From positions 36,090,801-36,154,800 of the forward strand of contig OU744734.1 of NCBI GenBank assembly GCA_916613615.1: DNA of 64,000 nt. Reading direction: 5' to 3'. Within the stretch, counting starts at the first letter, position 1. Each line of letters starts with the position of its first letter. Positions 41,851 through 54,516 of this stretch are shown in pieces. The stretch comes from Steromphala cineraria (Eukaryota > Mollusca > Gastropoda > Trochida > Trochidae). The notes beneath the pieces were generated by a model, which had not been told where the DNA came from, did not search any database, and saw only the letters and a list, made by a program, of their open reading frames with translations. Position numbers and translations under genes: made by a program.

Positions 41851-42215
41851 TATGATTATAATGATAATAATACTTTATTTATTAAAGAATTTGTTTTACA
41901 TCAACACAGAACTTGAACTGGGAAACAATCATATGAAATGTTCATGAATTTTAATTCTTTTCACATTTATCCAAGAGAGATATTGTTTTGAAAAACTATC
42001 ACTTTGTAACTGCGGCCTGAAGGGAGACATCGAAGGTGATATTCCAAATGAAGGTAGTGAGTCCAGTGAGATATGATTGGACAGCTTTATGTAAAATTTC
42101 CCCCTCATATATATCAGTTAAACAGTCAAACTTGACCCTGGCAATCGTAGCATTTACAATTCTGATTCAACTTTTGATTTAAGATGAACTGAAAGAGATA
42201 AACAGATGAAATACT
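41851..42215. mobile_element. ~360-bp insertion private to unit 2
   Basis: Units 1 and 3 read continuously from the ATATGTATGAAG region to AGGTTACC/ATGGTAACC. It starts ATTATAATGATAATAATACTT, resembling the reverse complement of a LINE tail rich in ATT. The boundaries are approximate and no coding sequence is evident. Confidence 0.55.
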
Positions 42216-43090
42216 AGTAAATGGTAACCCAATATGAAGTTATATTTTCCTGTTTTAGCTATGAAAACACATTTCAGTATTTCTTGCTTTACCATCTTTT
42301 TAAGAGGACAACATAAGCTTTAAGGACGGCACCATTTTGACTCCCCTGCTCCAATTGTGACTCCAGGCCTCGCATGCTCTTGCTCATTAGGTTTTAAGTG
42401 TTATATTTAAAAATGTTGATAAAAATCAAATTGTTATTTCTGAAGAAAACCAAGCCAAATATTATTCCCTTTCCGCCAAGCCGTCTAGTACAACAATAAT
42501 GCTCTATGAAAACCTTTGTGTTAAGAGGGCCTCAAAAATCTTTCTACAAATTTCCTGCTTATCTGGTTTATCTCGTGGTTCTATTTTTTTATTTTGATAT
42601 CTTAAACATTTTCCACAACAAAAACAGTAAATCATTTACATGTGCAGAAAGAAAGAAACTTGAATGCATACATTTTTGCACCATATCCTTTTGAAATGAT
42701 CAAATATTTTCCTAGACAGCTTCTGCGTTATCAACGCGTGAATAACTCAAATAATAAACTCTTTTCGGCGCTGTGTCTGGAAAAGCGCACAAATGACCCT
42801 ATAGATTGGGGGGAATGGCAGATATATAACAAACCAAGAAAAAGTTATAACCCAAAGTCTTTGATGTGAATTATTTAGTACCGGCACCTATATTGACAAA
42901 TGAATGCAAGTGTACATTAATGTTTCTGTAAGAAATTGCTTTGAATTGGGACAAAGAAATTGCATTGGACGGGGTCAAAATGACCTGGGACCAGTGTTTA
43001 GGTTTACATTTTTATTTTTCAAATTGACCTTCTTTCAATTTACATGTTTTGGAGTTGTAATTTCTCTTGATAAGGAAGCAGTTTTTCAGT
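42216..43090. other. Non-coding, shared by the units
   Basis: Counterpart of 18480-19342. No supported gene. Confidence 0.5.
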
Positions 43091-43408
43091 TAAACCACCA
43101 CTGGACTCATTACCTTATCGTGGTGTGGTGGTTTGCGCGCTTCGGCGACCCCGAGAGCTATGCCAGTTGGAGCTTACATGCTCCTGGTAGGGTCACCCAA
43201 GCTTGACAGGTCGATGGGTAAAAGCCAGACCAAATGTGAGTCTTTCCTAAACCTGCGTTCTATCTCTTACTATGCCTTTTTTCTGTCTTTCCCCTCACCC
43301 TTTTGATCCCTTTCTACTTGATCTGTCTACTCTCTTTTTGATGGCAACATCCATGTGTTTAATAACAGATATAATGTTCAAAACATGTTAAAACCCAACT
43401 CACTCACT
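43091..43408 (+). mobile_element. Retroelement fragment (unit 2)
   Basis: Counterpart of 19343-19661, present in all units, so older than the duplication. Confidence 0.5.
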
Positions 43409-44949
43409 TCAGTTAAAATATGAATTTATCACGTTGGATGAGCAATCTCTGTTGTTAATTTTGAACAATTGAGTAAGTTTAAATTAATTGAGATGCTTGA
43501 AAAAGAATATTTCTGGTCCTTGGTGTCATAAAGAATATATGGAATATTTTATATTTATCATTTACAATGTACATAGTCATTAAAAACAACAAGACAAGGG
43601 TATTTATATTTTTCAAGTTCAATACTGAAATGACATGGATGTTTGAGCATTTTGCTTCCAGTGTAAATAAACATCGACTCTCTAACTTGATCGTCTGACA
43701 GATAAGTCACCTGGCCTCTAGATTTTGTCAGTTTTCTCAGAATTAGGGGTTGGGCATTAAATCGAGAATGACCCCAACCTGCTCAATCTTGACAAAAAGG
43801 GTATGGTCAAGTATGGTCTTATACCTGCAAGGATACGGTATTACCTAAGGAAGAACCCATTTACGCCTAGAATGATTAAATTCCAATGTTATTGAATAGT
43901 CAACATTTTCCAAAAAAATGATTTTTGATATAGCAACTTATTGGCACCTCCCCCACCCCCTCCACTTTCCAAATGGATCATCACCCCTATGTTCAATACA
44001 ACTCTTGCTCCAACTAGGGGCACAAATTTCTTTGATACGATTTAAAAAACAATTCGTTTTTCACTTTGAAGTTGCTTTTGTACTGTTAATTTCCTGCATC
44101 GGCCAAGCATTTAAATCCGATTTTATAGTGAGTTGGCAATTTGTGATTTGACATTTTGGTGCGGATAAAATTGTCATCATTTACAGCATCTACAATCCAG
44201 CAACAAAGATCATATAATCATTAACATTACCTTGTACCTTTCACTGTAATTAACGTCAACAGACATTTATGTTTTGACATTTCAGTCATTTCAACATCAA
44301 ACAATGATGAAAAACCTTGGTCCGACTAAAATCGATTAGAACGGATGAACAGGATAAGAAAAACAAGACCATGTATTTATAACCAGAAATAATATAATGG
44401 CTGTTATGTGAAGTTTGTTACCGTTTCTTGTTACAGAAATTTCTGCACTGTTATCCTGTTAGTGAGAAGCTTTGAAAAACTTTTCAATTTTTTTAAATAA
44501 TTCAATGATCGAATTTCATATGCAATCATTCGAGGGTGTCTTTTCCACAGTGAATAAATCTCATCAAAATGTTTACTTGCCAAACAATCTTCCATACCAC
44601 TATTCAATATTTACTATATCTCATTACTATTCATACATTTAGAAAAGGAGTCACATGAAAGTTTTTTGCAGCCATTTGAATGTTAACACCTTTTTGTTGA
44701 TTTGTAGGGAAATTGGAATCACTTTAAAACAGTGACTAACATAAACTTAGTATTCATTTACTTTTCCAAAAGATCTTTAAACAGTTAATTGATAAATTTT
44801 GTTTTCCTTTTTATGAGATCTTTGTTTCCATTAGAATACATGTTCCAGTGTTTTTAAATAAAACATGAGTTAAGTAAGAAATATTCTACCCTAATGGCAT
44901 GAAAAATTGATGCTGTGACATTTCTTCTAAACATTCTTTGCACTGGGTC
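43409..44949. other. Non-coding with an empty composite-repeat site
   Basis: CCTTGTACCTTTCACTGTAA at about 44231-44250 is uninterrupted; unit 1 carries the 1.4-kb composite repeat there. No gene seen. Confidence 0.6.
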
Positions 44950-45810
44950 TCAACAAGACTGTCAAAATCTATTCAAATGTTTAACGTAAATGTCGTAAAT
45001 CACAGTCTGTAATCAACATATTCTTGTTTCTGACACATCAAACTACAAAGTCATCATACCTTTTTGTCTATCCTACCATATTGCCTTTGAAACATAATTC
45101 TATTATTCTTCCCTCCAACATGCTCTTTGTAAAATTAACAGGAATTTGTCAAAATCCATGTAATAGATTTAAAGGGGCAGTAGCACGTTTTTTGATAATT
45201 TTATATTTTAAATATTTCACTTATAATTGTAAGTAAATGCTAAATGTATTATATTGACAGCGTCAACAATCTCATTACGCAAGCCAATCACCCATAGTCA
45301 GTGGACAAAGTATGAGGATTCATATAAAATCCATTGGCGGCCATTTTGTGTGAACACCTTTAATTCATTTTTTGTGAGAAAAAGGAATCGCATGGCTTAA
45401 CTTTACATAATATATTTGAATTAATGCTGCTCCATTTAGTTTAAATACATTGTCTTTCAATTGGAACCAATAATTTTCATTTTCCTGACATCACCTTATA
45501 TTCCCCCGAAAAACGTGCTACTGCCCCTTTAACATGACACTATGATGACAGTCTGTAATCAACATATTCTTGTTTCTGACATCCATCCAACTACAAAGTT
45601 ATCATACCTTTTTGTCTTTCCTACCATATTGCTAATTCTATTATTCTTCCTTCAAACATGTCCTTTGTAAAATCAACTAGAGTTAGTCAACATCCATGTT
45701 ACTGCAATCAACAAGGGTAAGCCAAAATCTATGTAATAGTTTAATGTTTATGTCTCACACTATAGTCTGTTATCAACATATTCTTGTTTCTGAAATCCAT
45801 CCAATAACAA
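44950..45810 (+). repeat. ~190-bp tandem array (unit 2, about three copies)
   Basis: Markers at 45002, 45548 and about 45772; the first gap is 186 once the inserted MITE is removed. Confidence 0.8.
45173..45528 (+). mobile_element. TTAA-flanked MITE, 356 bp (unit 2 only)
   Basis: Termini AGGGGCAGTAGCACGTTTT and AAAACGTGCTACTGCCCCT are near-perfect inverted repeats, flanked by TTAA at 45169-45172 and 45529-45532. It sits inside a satellite unit whose other copies read AATAGTTTAACAT, the empty site. TTAA targeting suggests piggyBac-type mobilisation, although the tip is AGGGG and not the usual CCC. Non-coding. Confidence 0.85.
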
Positions 45811-46219
45811 AGACATCTTTGCGTGTATATATACCTGTGAAGAGACAATGATTTGACAGTCTGTGGCTATACCATAACACAACTAAAATTGACAAGTCTG
45901 TAGTTCAAAGACAAATAGACAAGTAAATGTAATTGTAGCAGTCATGACAAAATTCTCAGAAATCTAAACCATCACATTATGGCTTTCTTTCAGAAATATA
46001 AACTTTTTGTAATTTTAGGGAAAAATCTTTGAGAAAAAGAGATTATAACCAAATCAAGTTTTACTAATGGAGTATAGCTAGGTAAGCATGCTGTTCTAGC
46101 TCTCATGCCAAAGGCCGGAATCCTGGTTAAGTCACCAAAATTTTGCGACCTGAGCCGTAGTCATTTAACTTACTGTTAGGAATGATGTTTTCTTTAAAAA
46201 GTGCCTTACATGTATTTAA
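45811..46219. other. Non-coding
   Basis: Contains ~170 bases (46045-46215) missing from unit 1. No gene seen. Confidence 0.5.
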
Positions 46220-46551
46220 AGGGACAGTAGCACGTTTTTAGGGTAAATATAAGGTGATGTCAGGAAAATTTAAATAAATGGTTGCAATTGAAAGATAATG
46301 TATTTAGACTAAATGAAGCAGTAATAAATCAAATTTATAATGTAAAGTTCAGCCATGCAATTCCTTTTTCTTACACAAAATCAATACAAGGTATTCACAC
46401 AAAAATGGAACTTTTATTATTTGTTCTCTGACTATTGATGATTGTGTAATGAGATTTTTTACGCTAACAAAGTAATAAATTTAATATCAACGTACAATTA
46501 TCAGTGAAAAATTGAAAATTAGAAATTGTCATAAAACATGCCACTGCCCCT
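46220..46551 (-). mobile_element. TTAA-flanked MITE, 332 bp (unit 2)
   Basis: Termini AGGGACAGTAGCACG and TGCCACTGCCCCT, with TTAA on both sides. The interior is in opposite orientation to 45173-45528. Unit 1 keeps only the right part (24880-25058). Confidence 0.75.
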
Positions 46552-48544
46552 TTAAATGAAACCTGAAAACAAGATGTCTGTACCTAGATCAAGCCTAGAG
46601 CTAAGCAGTTGACTTGAATATACATTTCCGTCAGGGTAATGATGTAGATAGTGCTTTGAGGTAGCATTATTTGTAAATTACATATCAGGATAACCCAGTC
46701 TTTTCAAAAGGTGATCCCGTCCGCAGGTATATCCCTGGATCCTTCGATTACCATAAATTTTCTAAAAAATGCTTGATTCATCATTTTGTGTTGATTTTGT
46801 TAGAATCAAATCTTTGAAGGTTATATATAGAAGTGGTAAATGAAAGATTCTTTTAACTTCATTTTTATGAAAACTTGTGTTAGAATTATAGTTTTTGAGG
46901 GTTATTAAGAATTCATCTACATTAAGAACAGCAAAATTTCTAGGATGACAACTTCTTTGAAAACCAGAAATTGTGATTTTCACAATGAATACTATGTTGT
47001 CTAGAAATTCTTGCTATTCCTTGTTTAAGAGACCTAGAAAGTCTATCTTACAAAGGTGAAAGATTTAAAATTGGTATACATTAAAACAGCAAGATTTTGG
47101 GTATAACAACTTCTTTATTTTGAAAAACAAAATCATGGTTTTCACAAGAAATGTTTCTTTCCCACAAATTTTGCTATCCTTTGATTAAAAGACCTAGAAA
47201 GTCTATCCTATTTAGGTGAGAGCAGGTTAGATTTAGAAATGGATACATTAAAACAGCAAGATTTTTGGTATAACAACTTCTTTATTTGAAAACCAAAAAT
47301 TGTGATTTTCACAAATAATTTTTTCCTAACAAATTTTGCTATCCTTTGTTTAAAGTCTGTTTTACAAAGGTGAAAGATTTAGAATTGGTATACATTAAAA
47401 CAGCAATATTTCTTGGATAACAACTTCTTTATTTTTAAAACTAAAAATCATGATTTTCACAATATTACTTATTATTATTATTTTATTATTTTTCCCCAAA
47501 ATTTTGCTATCCTTTGATTGAGAGACCTAGAGAGCCTATCCTATGCAGGTGAGAACAGGTAGAGAGCCTGACAGACACTTAGATGTAGCTCTAACGACAG
47601 GTAATAACAATCCACAAGCAGAGGTGGGCTGCACTCTCGCTGTCAGTGTCCAAATGGCCTTATAATGCACCTACATTAACACAGGAATATCAGATTGATA
47701 TCCCAGAACAGCATGACTCTTGTAATAGAGGTGCTTACCAGGCAGACAGATAATTTGAGCTGCCTCTAGGTATTTATAGAAATACATGGAGAAATATCTG
47801 CCTTTTTGAAAGGGTAATTGAATTGTCTGTCAAAAGGAGATAGGGTTGGAATAGTTCAAGAAAGAACGACTCGTTGTTTCAGACATTTAGAGGTATTGTC
47901 TTTTAGGAGAAAGATTTTATAAGGATATTAAGTTTGTCTAAGCTCTCAGAAGGAACAGATATGTGGAATCAAATATTTGTACCTTTTTGAAATTATATTC
48001 TGCATTTCTTTCATTTAATATAAATAGTTAAAAGGATTTATTGGTATATTTATATTGTAGACCTTTTAATGCATGTTCAATGTTACATTATATGATGATA
48101 ATTAAAGATCAATCTTCCAGCCCAGTAACTGGTAAATTGACCATTGAAATTAACAAAACACCACTTTTGAGCTAGCTACTTTTCAGGTGTGTTTTATACA
48201 CTGATGATTATCGTGCTTTAAGGATTATTCACATACACATAATTCGAACTTTCAACAGGTACTTCATCAAACAGATCGGATTTTAAATATATGACCACGT
48301 TGACATCACAATTTACTTGCGTCTCTGTTTTAAGTATGGAATTAACCCTAGAATCCCAGACTATGTACAATAAGCCATCTAGTGATGACAGAGATAATTT
48401 TTGCCGAACTTCCTATAAAAAAATGTCCATCAACTAAGCTTTAGACTTTGTTATGAAAGTGTATTCATTTACATTATTTTTTATTTTTGTCACAAAACAC
48501 AAAGAATTGGATCTCACATTGAAATGATTGTTTCCAAGTAAAAT
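46552..48544. other. Non-coding with a conserved block
   Basis: Counterpart of 25059-27184 without the LINE fragment. Several diverged ~130-200-bp repeats with GACCTAGAAAGTCTATC (47030, 47190, 47525) indicate a decayed local array. The block 47540-47785 is highly conserved with unit 1. Confidence 0.5.
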
Positions 48545-49020
48545 TGTGAGTGGGTTATTGTTTTATGGCGCTTGGGCAATATTGCAGCCATTAGCGGTCC
48601 AAAATTGTATACATGTGCAACTATGAAAAATATGACCTCATGACAAGGAAGAAACTACAAAGATTCCATGTTGTACAAGCTGTATCTTGATAAGAAGCAT
48701 TCTTGAATCGCCAAGTACCTTCTGGATATTGGTCCAAATGGAAGCTTAATCTCATTGTGGACTTGATTACGAGCTATTTGAGTCCTGCGACGTTAAGTGA
48801 CGGCCATCAGGCATGTGGGTCCCTACGCTATTTCTGATACAACACTATCTATCTGGGGACCACTTAGATCGTGGATGTGCACCCTGGGCTAAATATACAC
48901 CATACAGCCCTGAGATTTCGGAGTCGTCTCCCTTCATTGGAATCACTCTATTCTGATGAAGCAGACGGGTTCTGCTGATCAACTTCCTGATTGGCTATCA
49001 ATTCCAATAGGACAAACTAT
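48545..49020 (+). repeat. SINE-like start and conserved block (unit 2)
   Basis: Counterpart of 27185-27660. Confidence 0.4.
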
Positions 49021-49669
49021 TGAGGTATTATGAAGCTGAATTAAAAGGTCTGCATTTTTGGCTATACCGGTAAATGGTCACAAAGTTATATACTTCAAGT
49101 TTGAGGTAGCACAGCCCCTGAATAAATGCATGACTTAAAAGTACACTAGACTTTTGAGAGAAGACATTTAAGGTTTTTTTGTCACAAATATTTTTCAACA
49201 CACATGGAAGATTTACAAATTCATGAAGAATTTGGGAATTGTTTCTTAAAATTCAGGGTATTTCCATGCCAAAAGCATGTGTATTCATTTCATAAAGAAA
49301 GTATCTATATGATAAAACTCCTATCATTATGGGCAAATTAAATGTTGATTTGAAAGCTGATATTGTATTTTTCGAATATTTCAAAATGACCTTGGTTCAG
49401 ACAGTGTTGACCTTGGTTCAGATACTTATAAATTAACTTTATTTGGATTTGTTATAACGAATGCCTGTCAAATGAAGAACCTTTCAATCAACACATGTAA
49501 GATGTGAGTTTATGTTTCTGGTAATCTTCTCGATACTAGACAATGAAACTGCCATATCATATGTTATGACAGGAATATTGACATTTGGGTAAAAAAAATA
49601 GCCAGTACATGTCGTTGTAGCTCATTAGTCTTCATATCAATTTTGCTTTAGGGTTTGGCAAATGTGGTT
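49021..49669. other. Non-coding
   Basis: Counterpart of 27661-28339; no gene seen. Confidence 0.5.
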
Positions 49670-49905
49670 CCCTCTTACTTTGGGCTACAGGGTCACCAAA
49701 TGTACAATTTCTTGGCCTTATGCTTCTGGAGAAGAATATGAAAATAGGTTTCCCTGTGGCCCCTTAAAAGGGCCACCAAAGCTACAATTTATAATCCTCA
49801 CTAGTCAAGGGTTCTGTACACAAGGTTTCAGCTTTCTAGGCCTTTTGCTTCTGGAGAAGAAGATGAAAATAGGTTTTACCAGCATGGCTCCTGTGGCCCT
49901 TATGT
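49670..49905 (-). repeat. 145-bp repeats at the unit 2/unit 3 boundary
   Basis: Two TTCTGGAGAAGAA markers. One module fewer than the unit 1/unit 2 boundary. Confidence 0.8.
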
Positions 49906-50450
49906 TTTCTCTGTAATTATTGGATAATGAAAACGCAAAGAAGTCATTTATATTTTAATTACAGTAGTTTTATTTTCTGGTTGACTAAACAATACAGTCA
50001 GTATTTCAACTTGTGTTCCACAGATGATGTCAAAATATACTCCACAGATCACATGTAACAAGGATAAACATGCTGTTCAATAAAACAGTATAAACCTAGC
50101 CAACAGTTGACAAACAGCTGGGTTGTCAGAGAAATTCCTTGACATTAATATTCCAGTAAAAACTTTTGAATCAGATTTCGATACATTGTTCTTACGGGAT
50201 GAGGTAAAAGTCACTTTACCATCTACATCATATAGAGTACTTATACAAAAATCCATTCATGTTGATATATCAATACTTATGTAAATCTTTGTTAAAACAA
50301 TTTACGTTTGGATCATAAAGGTCTCAAAAAAGTATAAAATAATTCTTTTACAAAGTATACCCCATAGAATAAGTAAAGGATCACCCATCTTTTCAATATC
50401 TTTGGATAATATCAATCATTGTATGTAGCAGGAAAGAAAATTCATTATTC
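49906..50450. other. Non-coding, shared by the units
   Basis: Counterpart of 136-679. Confidence 0.55.
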
Positions 50451-51010
50451 TCATCTCCAGTGGGATTCAAACCCGGGACCCCTGGCTTGAGAATCAGACA
50501 CTCTACCTGTTTGGCCAAAGAGATATCCCTCCAGCTGAAGCTAGTAGAAATGCTTTGGACCTAACCCTGTCGCATAGTATTCCTTCATATTAAAGTTAGG
50601 TTCATCTTTTAATGATTTATTGAGTATACAAAGAGATATCCCTCCAGCGCTGTTCAGCTGGATTCGAACCTGGGACCCCTGGCTTGAGAATCAGACACTC
50701 TACCTGTTCGGCCAAAGAGATATCCCTCCAGCTGAAGCCAGTAGGAATGCTTTGGACCTAACCCTGTCACATAGTATTCCTTCATATTAGAATTAGGTTC
50801 ATTTTTAAATCATTTGTTGAGTATACGAAGAGATATCCCTCCAGCTGTCCAGCAGGATTCGAACCTGGGACCCCTAGCTTGAGAATCGGACACTCAACCT
50901 GTTCAGCCAAAGAGATATCCCTCCAGCTGAAGCCAGTAGGAATGCTTTGGACCTCACCCTGTCACATATAGTATTCCTTCATATTAAGATTAAAGTTCAT
51001 CTTTAAATCA
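50451..51010 (-). repeat. tRNA-derived modules (unit 3: three copies)
   Basis: B-box complements start at 50463, 50660 and 50855 (periods 197 and 195). On the minus strand the second and third read AGGTTCGAATCC. Each is followed on the plus strand by GAGATATCCCTCCAGCTGAA. Confidence 0.7.
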
Positions 51011-53327
51011 TTTGTTGAGTATATATTTAAAGTCACTACAAAGACAGAAGGTAGACAACAAACAGGTGAAAGACTGTTGTAGCTATGAAAGATATCTTGA
51101 CAAGTATCAGGTTGTACATTGCATATATTCAAACATCCACATTTTAACATTCAATTTATCATTTATCTTGTAAAGAGCACATGTAGATTTCTTGAGGTTC
51201 GGCAATGATTAGATGATAGAAACAATTGTTGATTTATCTAATGAAAACCTTCTTAGGCTAAAGAAACTATGCCTCAAGGTTTATCTACAAATAAATGCTT
51301 TGGTATTTCAAAATAGTGCCAATAAAAGTTTTGTAGTTTAATAATTTAGGTAGGCCTTACAAAGTTGATCACTTGTTTTCCTGCTATTTTTTATGAACTA
51401 TCTGAAGGCAGAAGAGTAAAATTTTGGTTCAGTGTGTATGAAAATTTCCTGAATGTTTACAGGAAACATAACAAGGAATTCAATGTTTCTCACAAAATTC
51501 AATAGGGTTTAGAACAATAATTGACAACTTTCTGAACTAAATGAGTAAACTTAACATCATTTTGAACAAAGAGGATTTGTAGCATTTAAAAAAATATGTA
51601 ATGTGTTCATTTTGAAAATAAGAAACCTTCTTTAAGTTGCCAAAATTGTAACCTGGAATTGGAACTGTCAAACATTAAGATAGGCTGTCGACTAACTTAT
51701 TGCTAAGAGTGCCAATCAATTTTAGAGGTTCTGTTCGTTTGCTCACTATGGCTGTATGTGACTCAAAATATAAAATTTACTTGTTTCTAGAAAATAAAAC
51801 ATCATATGAAATGTATTTAGAATGTAATAAGTGATTTTCTTTTTCTATCTTGATTATTTCAACATTCTGTCCATAACAATCATCAAACAAATTTTTGTCA
51901 CTCAGACCATGACAATATCATCAGAAGGGTTTGTATATTTCTCTTTTGAAAAATTAAATCTTGCAAGAATGTTTCATCTCATGATGACAGTGATGACGTC
52001 ATGGACACATCAAATGGTCAGTTGTGTTGGTTCTCACAAAACAGTTTAACAGGGTCAGAGTCCGTTCTCACAAGTTCACAAATCACATGATTTATGGCAC
52101 GATTCCAACAACTTCTTTAAAAAGTTTGGAACATTTGTTTTTGACACGTACAGTGAAATCACAAATCACAGTTTGCATTCTGGAGATAAAATCAAGGAGT
52201 TGATTATGAATAATTGTTAATCTAAGAAACAGAATCACAAACATCATTATGGCAAAGTGCTTTGCCAAATCAATTCTTTCAAATCCATTGTCCAGAGCCA
52301 GAATTTGTCAACCGTGGTTATAGACGTGTTAGATTAGGACTTGGCAAAACATAACGGTAAAATGTATAAATGTTTCTGATCACAAGGAGGTTGTGTTTCT
52401 GTTGTATTCTACATAAACACAGAACAACATTCACTTTGTTCTCAAGGAGACATTGACCACATCAGTCAACTGTTACCACTCAAACATTATCAGTAAGGTT
52501 CAGATTCCTGGCAATGAAATACACAGTTCATCCTTGCAAATACACTTGCACATATCTCTCAAGATAATGGTGTTAAAGGGACAGTTCTATCTGAGTATTT
52601 AGTAGATCCATCCTGAATGCTATAGAACAGTCCCTCCAGTAGTTGAAGGAGAGTGAACTCTTGTCTGTAAGGTTTCACAAAAGGTTTACAGTCACAAGTT
52701 TGATAAAAAACACGGTCTTGCTGCTGGTTGAAATATTCCTTGTCGTAAACTGACCTCTGGGATTGGTCAAATTATTCCAGGAATAAATCATGGTCAAAGA
52801 TGTTAACACATATTTAATTAGAGGTGTCATGGTTCTGAAATAATTATTCCTGGTTAAAGAGAAACCTCTGGGATGGTCAAATCTTTCCAGGAATATTTCA
52901 TGATCATGGTATTGGCAGGGTTCAGTTCATTTCAGTTGCTGACCTTCAAGCAATTACTTCAAGGTCATTCAGCAGAGAAGGGAAATGATGTAGAGGTTTG
53001 ATTTTAGAGACAATACAACAGAAAACAAAACTTAAGGGGATGTTTCTTTATCTCAATGAATGATATTTAATCATGACCTTGATAAGAAGGTTCCAATGAA
53101 ATATTACCCATAAATTCAGAAAAGAGGTATATCCCTTGAAGTTGCGTTTTAACAAAATTGTCAAAGCATACGGACCCTTTCCTGCATTCATGATATTAAA
53201 ATGTGTCCCTACGAATAATGTTTGTACAGAATATATGCTTTAACAGGCATATCCCCTTAAATGATAATGTTGTATTGTCTCTCTAGAATGGTTCCAGCAG
53301 ATAATCGTCCCCTACTGCAGGCAGATG
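51011..53327. other. 3' flank of the receptor pseudogene (unit 3)
   Basis: Counterpart of 881-3219; includes the conserved TGACGTCA block near 51995. No gene seen. Confidence 0.5.
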
Positions 53328-54516
53328 CTAACATGCAGACTCTTCCATACTGTGGCTGTTGCCAGAAGCATAGAAGGGGTTGCACGTGAGCGCAGACCGT
53401 GAGTTTATAGCACTGTGTCGATTTCCCCGGTGAAGTGTGTTGTATCTGCAACACAGGAGCTTGATGAAAGTCTGTTTGAATATTTTGTTGAAGATGGTGT
53501 AGATGATCGGGTTGAGTGTGCTGGACACGTAACCTAGCCACACTGTTATGAGCATCGGCTGGAACGTGCAAGACTTGCACAGAGCACTGATCATGTTCAC
53601 AAGAAAGAACGGGGCCCAACAAATCACAAATATCAGAAACACCACTCCAAGAACTTTGGATGCTTTTTGCTCGGTTTGAACCCTGTTGTTGTCTCTTCGA
53701 ATAGAGTCTTTCTTAAGTAGAAGAATGTTTGCAGCTTTGATGGCCACATGATGTTTTTTGACTAAATCTCGTAATTTTGTTGGTTCTTTTTTTGGAAAAG
53801 GGTTGTTCTGCAGCTGTCAGACCTATCTGGACTAGGATGAGACAGGTCCTGAATACTTCCATTACGGTATGTGTACTCGGTCCGACCGTCCATACTTCGT
53901 CTGACCGTAATGGCTTGAGTCCGTGGGATGGTGTTGCGCTTGCTCAGGGGCTGGTACTGACCTGTGGAATGACCTTCACACTCATTACCTTCACCTCCCC
54001 GCCGACCTGCACTCGTCATCGGGAAAGACCTTGTATATTTCACCTTTTCTCTCCTCATGCCATCGCCAGCTTTCCAATGGCGCCGGCTTGTTGAGCGTCT
54101 CATCATGGGTTGACCCTCTTTCTCCCGATTACACATCTTGGCCTGCTTGCTCAGCATTTGAACTGTCAGAGCATACATGATGATCATGATAAGCAAGGGG
54201 ATGAAGAATGCAAAGATGGAGCCATAAGTCTGAAAGTGCTGGTTGTCCAACTGGCATTGACCGTTCTGAAGAATGTTCCGCCCATTCATGATTCCCAGAA
54301 TTGTTATAGGACTAGATATTGCAAAAGCTATAGTCCACACAAGCACTACCTTGAGAAGCACAACCCGCTTTGATTTGTTCTAAGTCCACAACGGGTAGCG
54401 TATTCCTATGTACCTCTCGAGAGATATGGTACACAGATGGAGGATGGAAGAGGTACACATGAACACGTCCGAGGTCACATATAGGTTGCACAGGACCAGA
54501 CCAAACAGCCACTGGC
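53328..54516 (-). pseudogene. 5-HT2-like receptor terminal exon, broken (unit 3)
   Basis: Third copy of the exon, with intact acceptor and terminal stop but three lesions. First, WTK is changed to WT-stop in the second cytoplasmic loop (TAG, near 54381). Second, a one-base deletion in the third loop near 53796 (CCTTATACC to CCTTTTCC on the minus strand) shifts the frame. Third, a six-base deletion near 53543 removes Ala-Phe ahead of VWLGYV in TM7. There are also a few replacements, such as Cys to Tyr near the C-terminus. It cannot encode a full receptor. Confidence 0.9.

Larger units (their letters stand above)
28620..49777. repeat. Tandem segmental duplication, unit 2
   Basis: Second direct copy, 21158 bases to the equivalent point of unit 3. 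It holds the second intact receptor exon and the most complete set of plus-strand short exons. Its private additions are a 145-bp array, a 397-bp tandem duplication, a TTAA-flanked MITE and a ~360-bp insertion near 41851. Confidence 0.93.
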
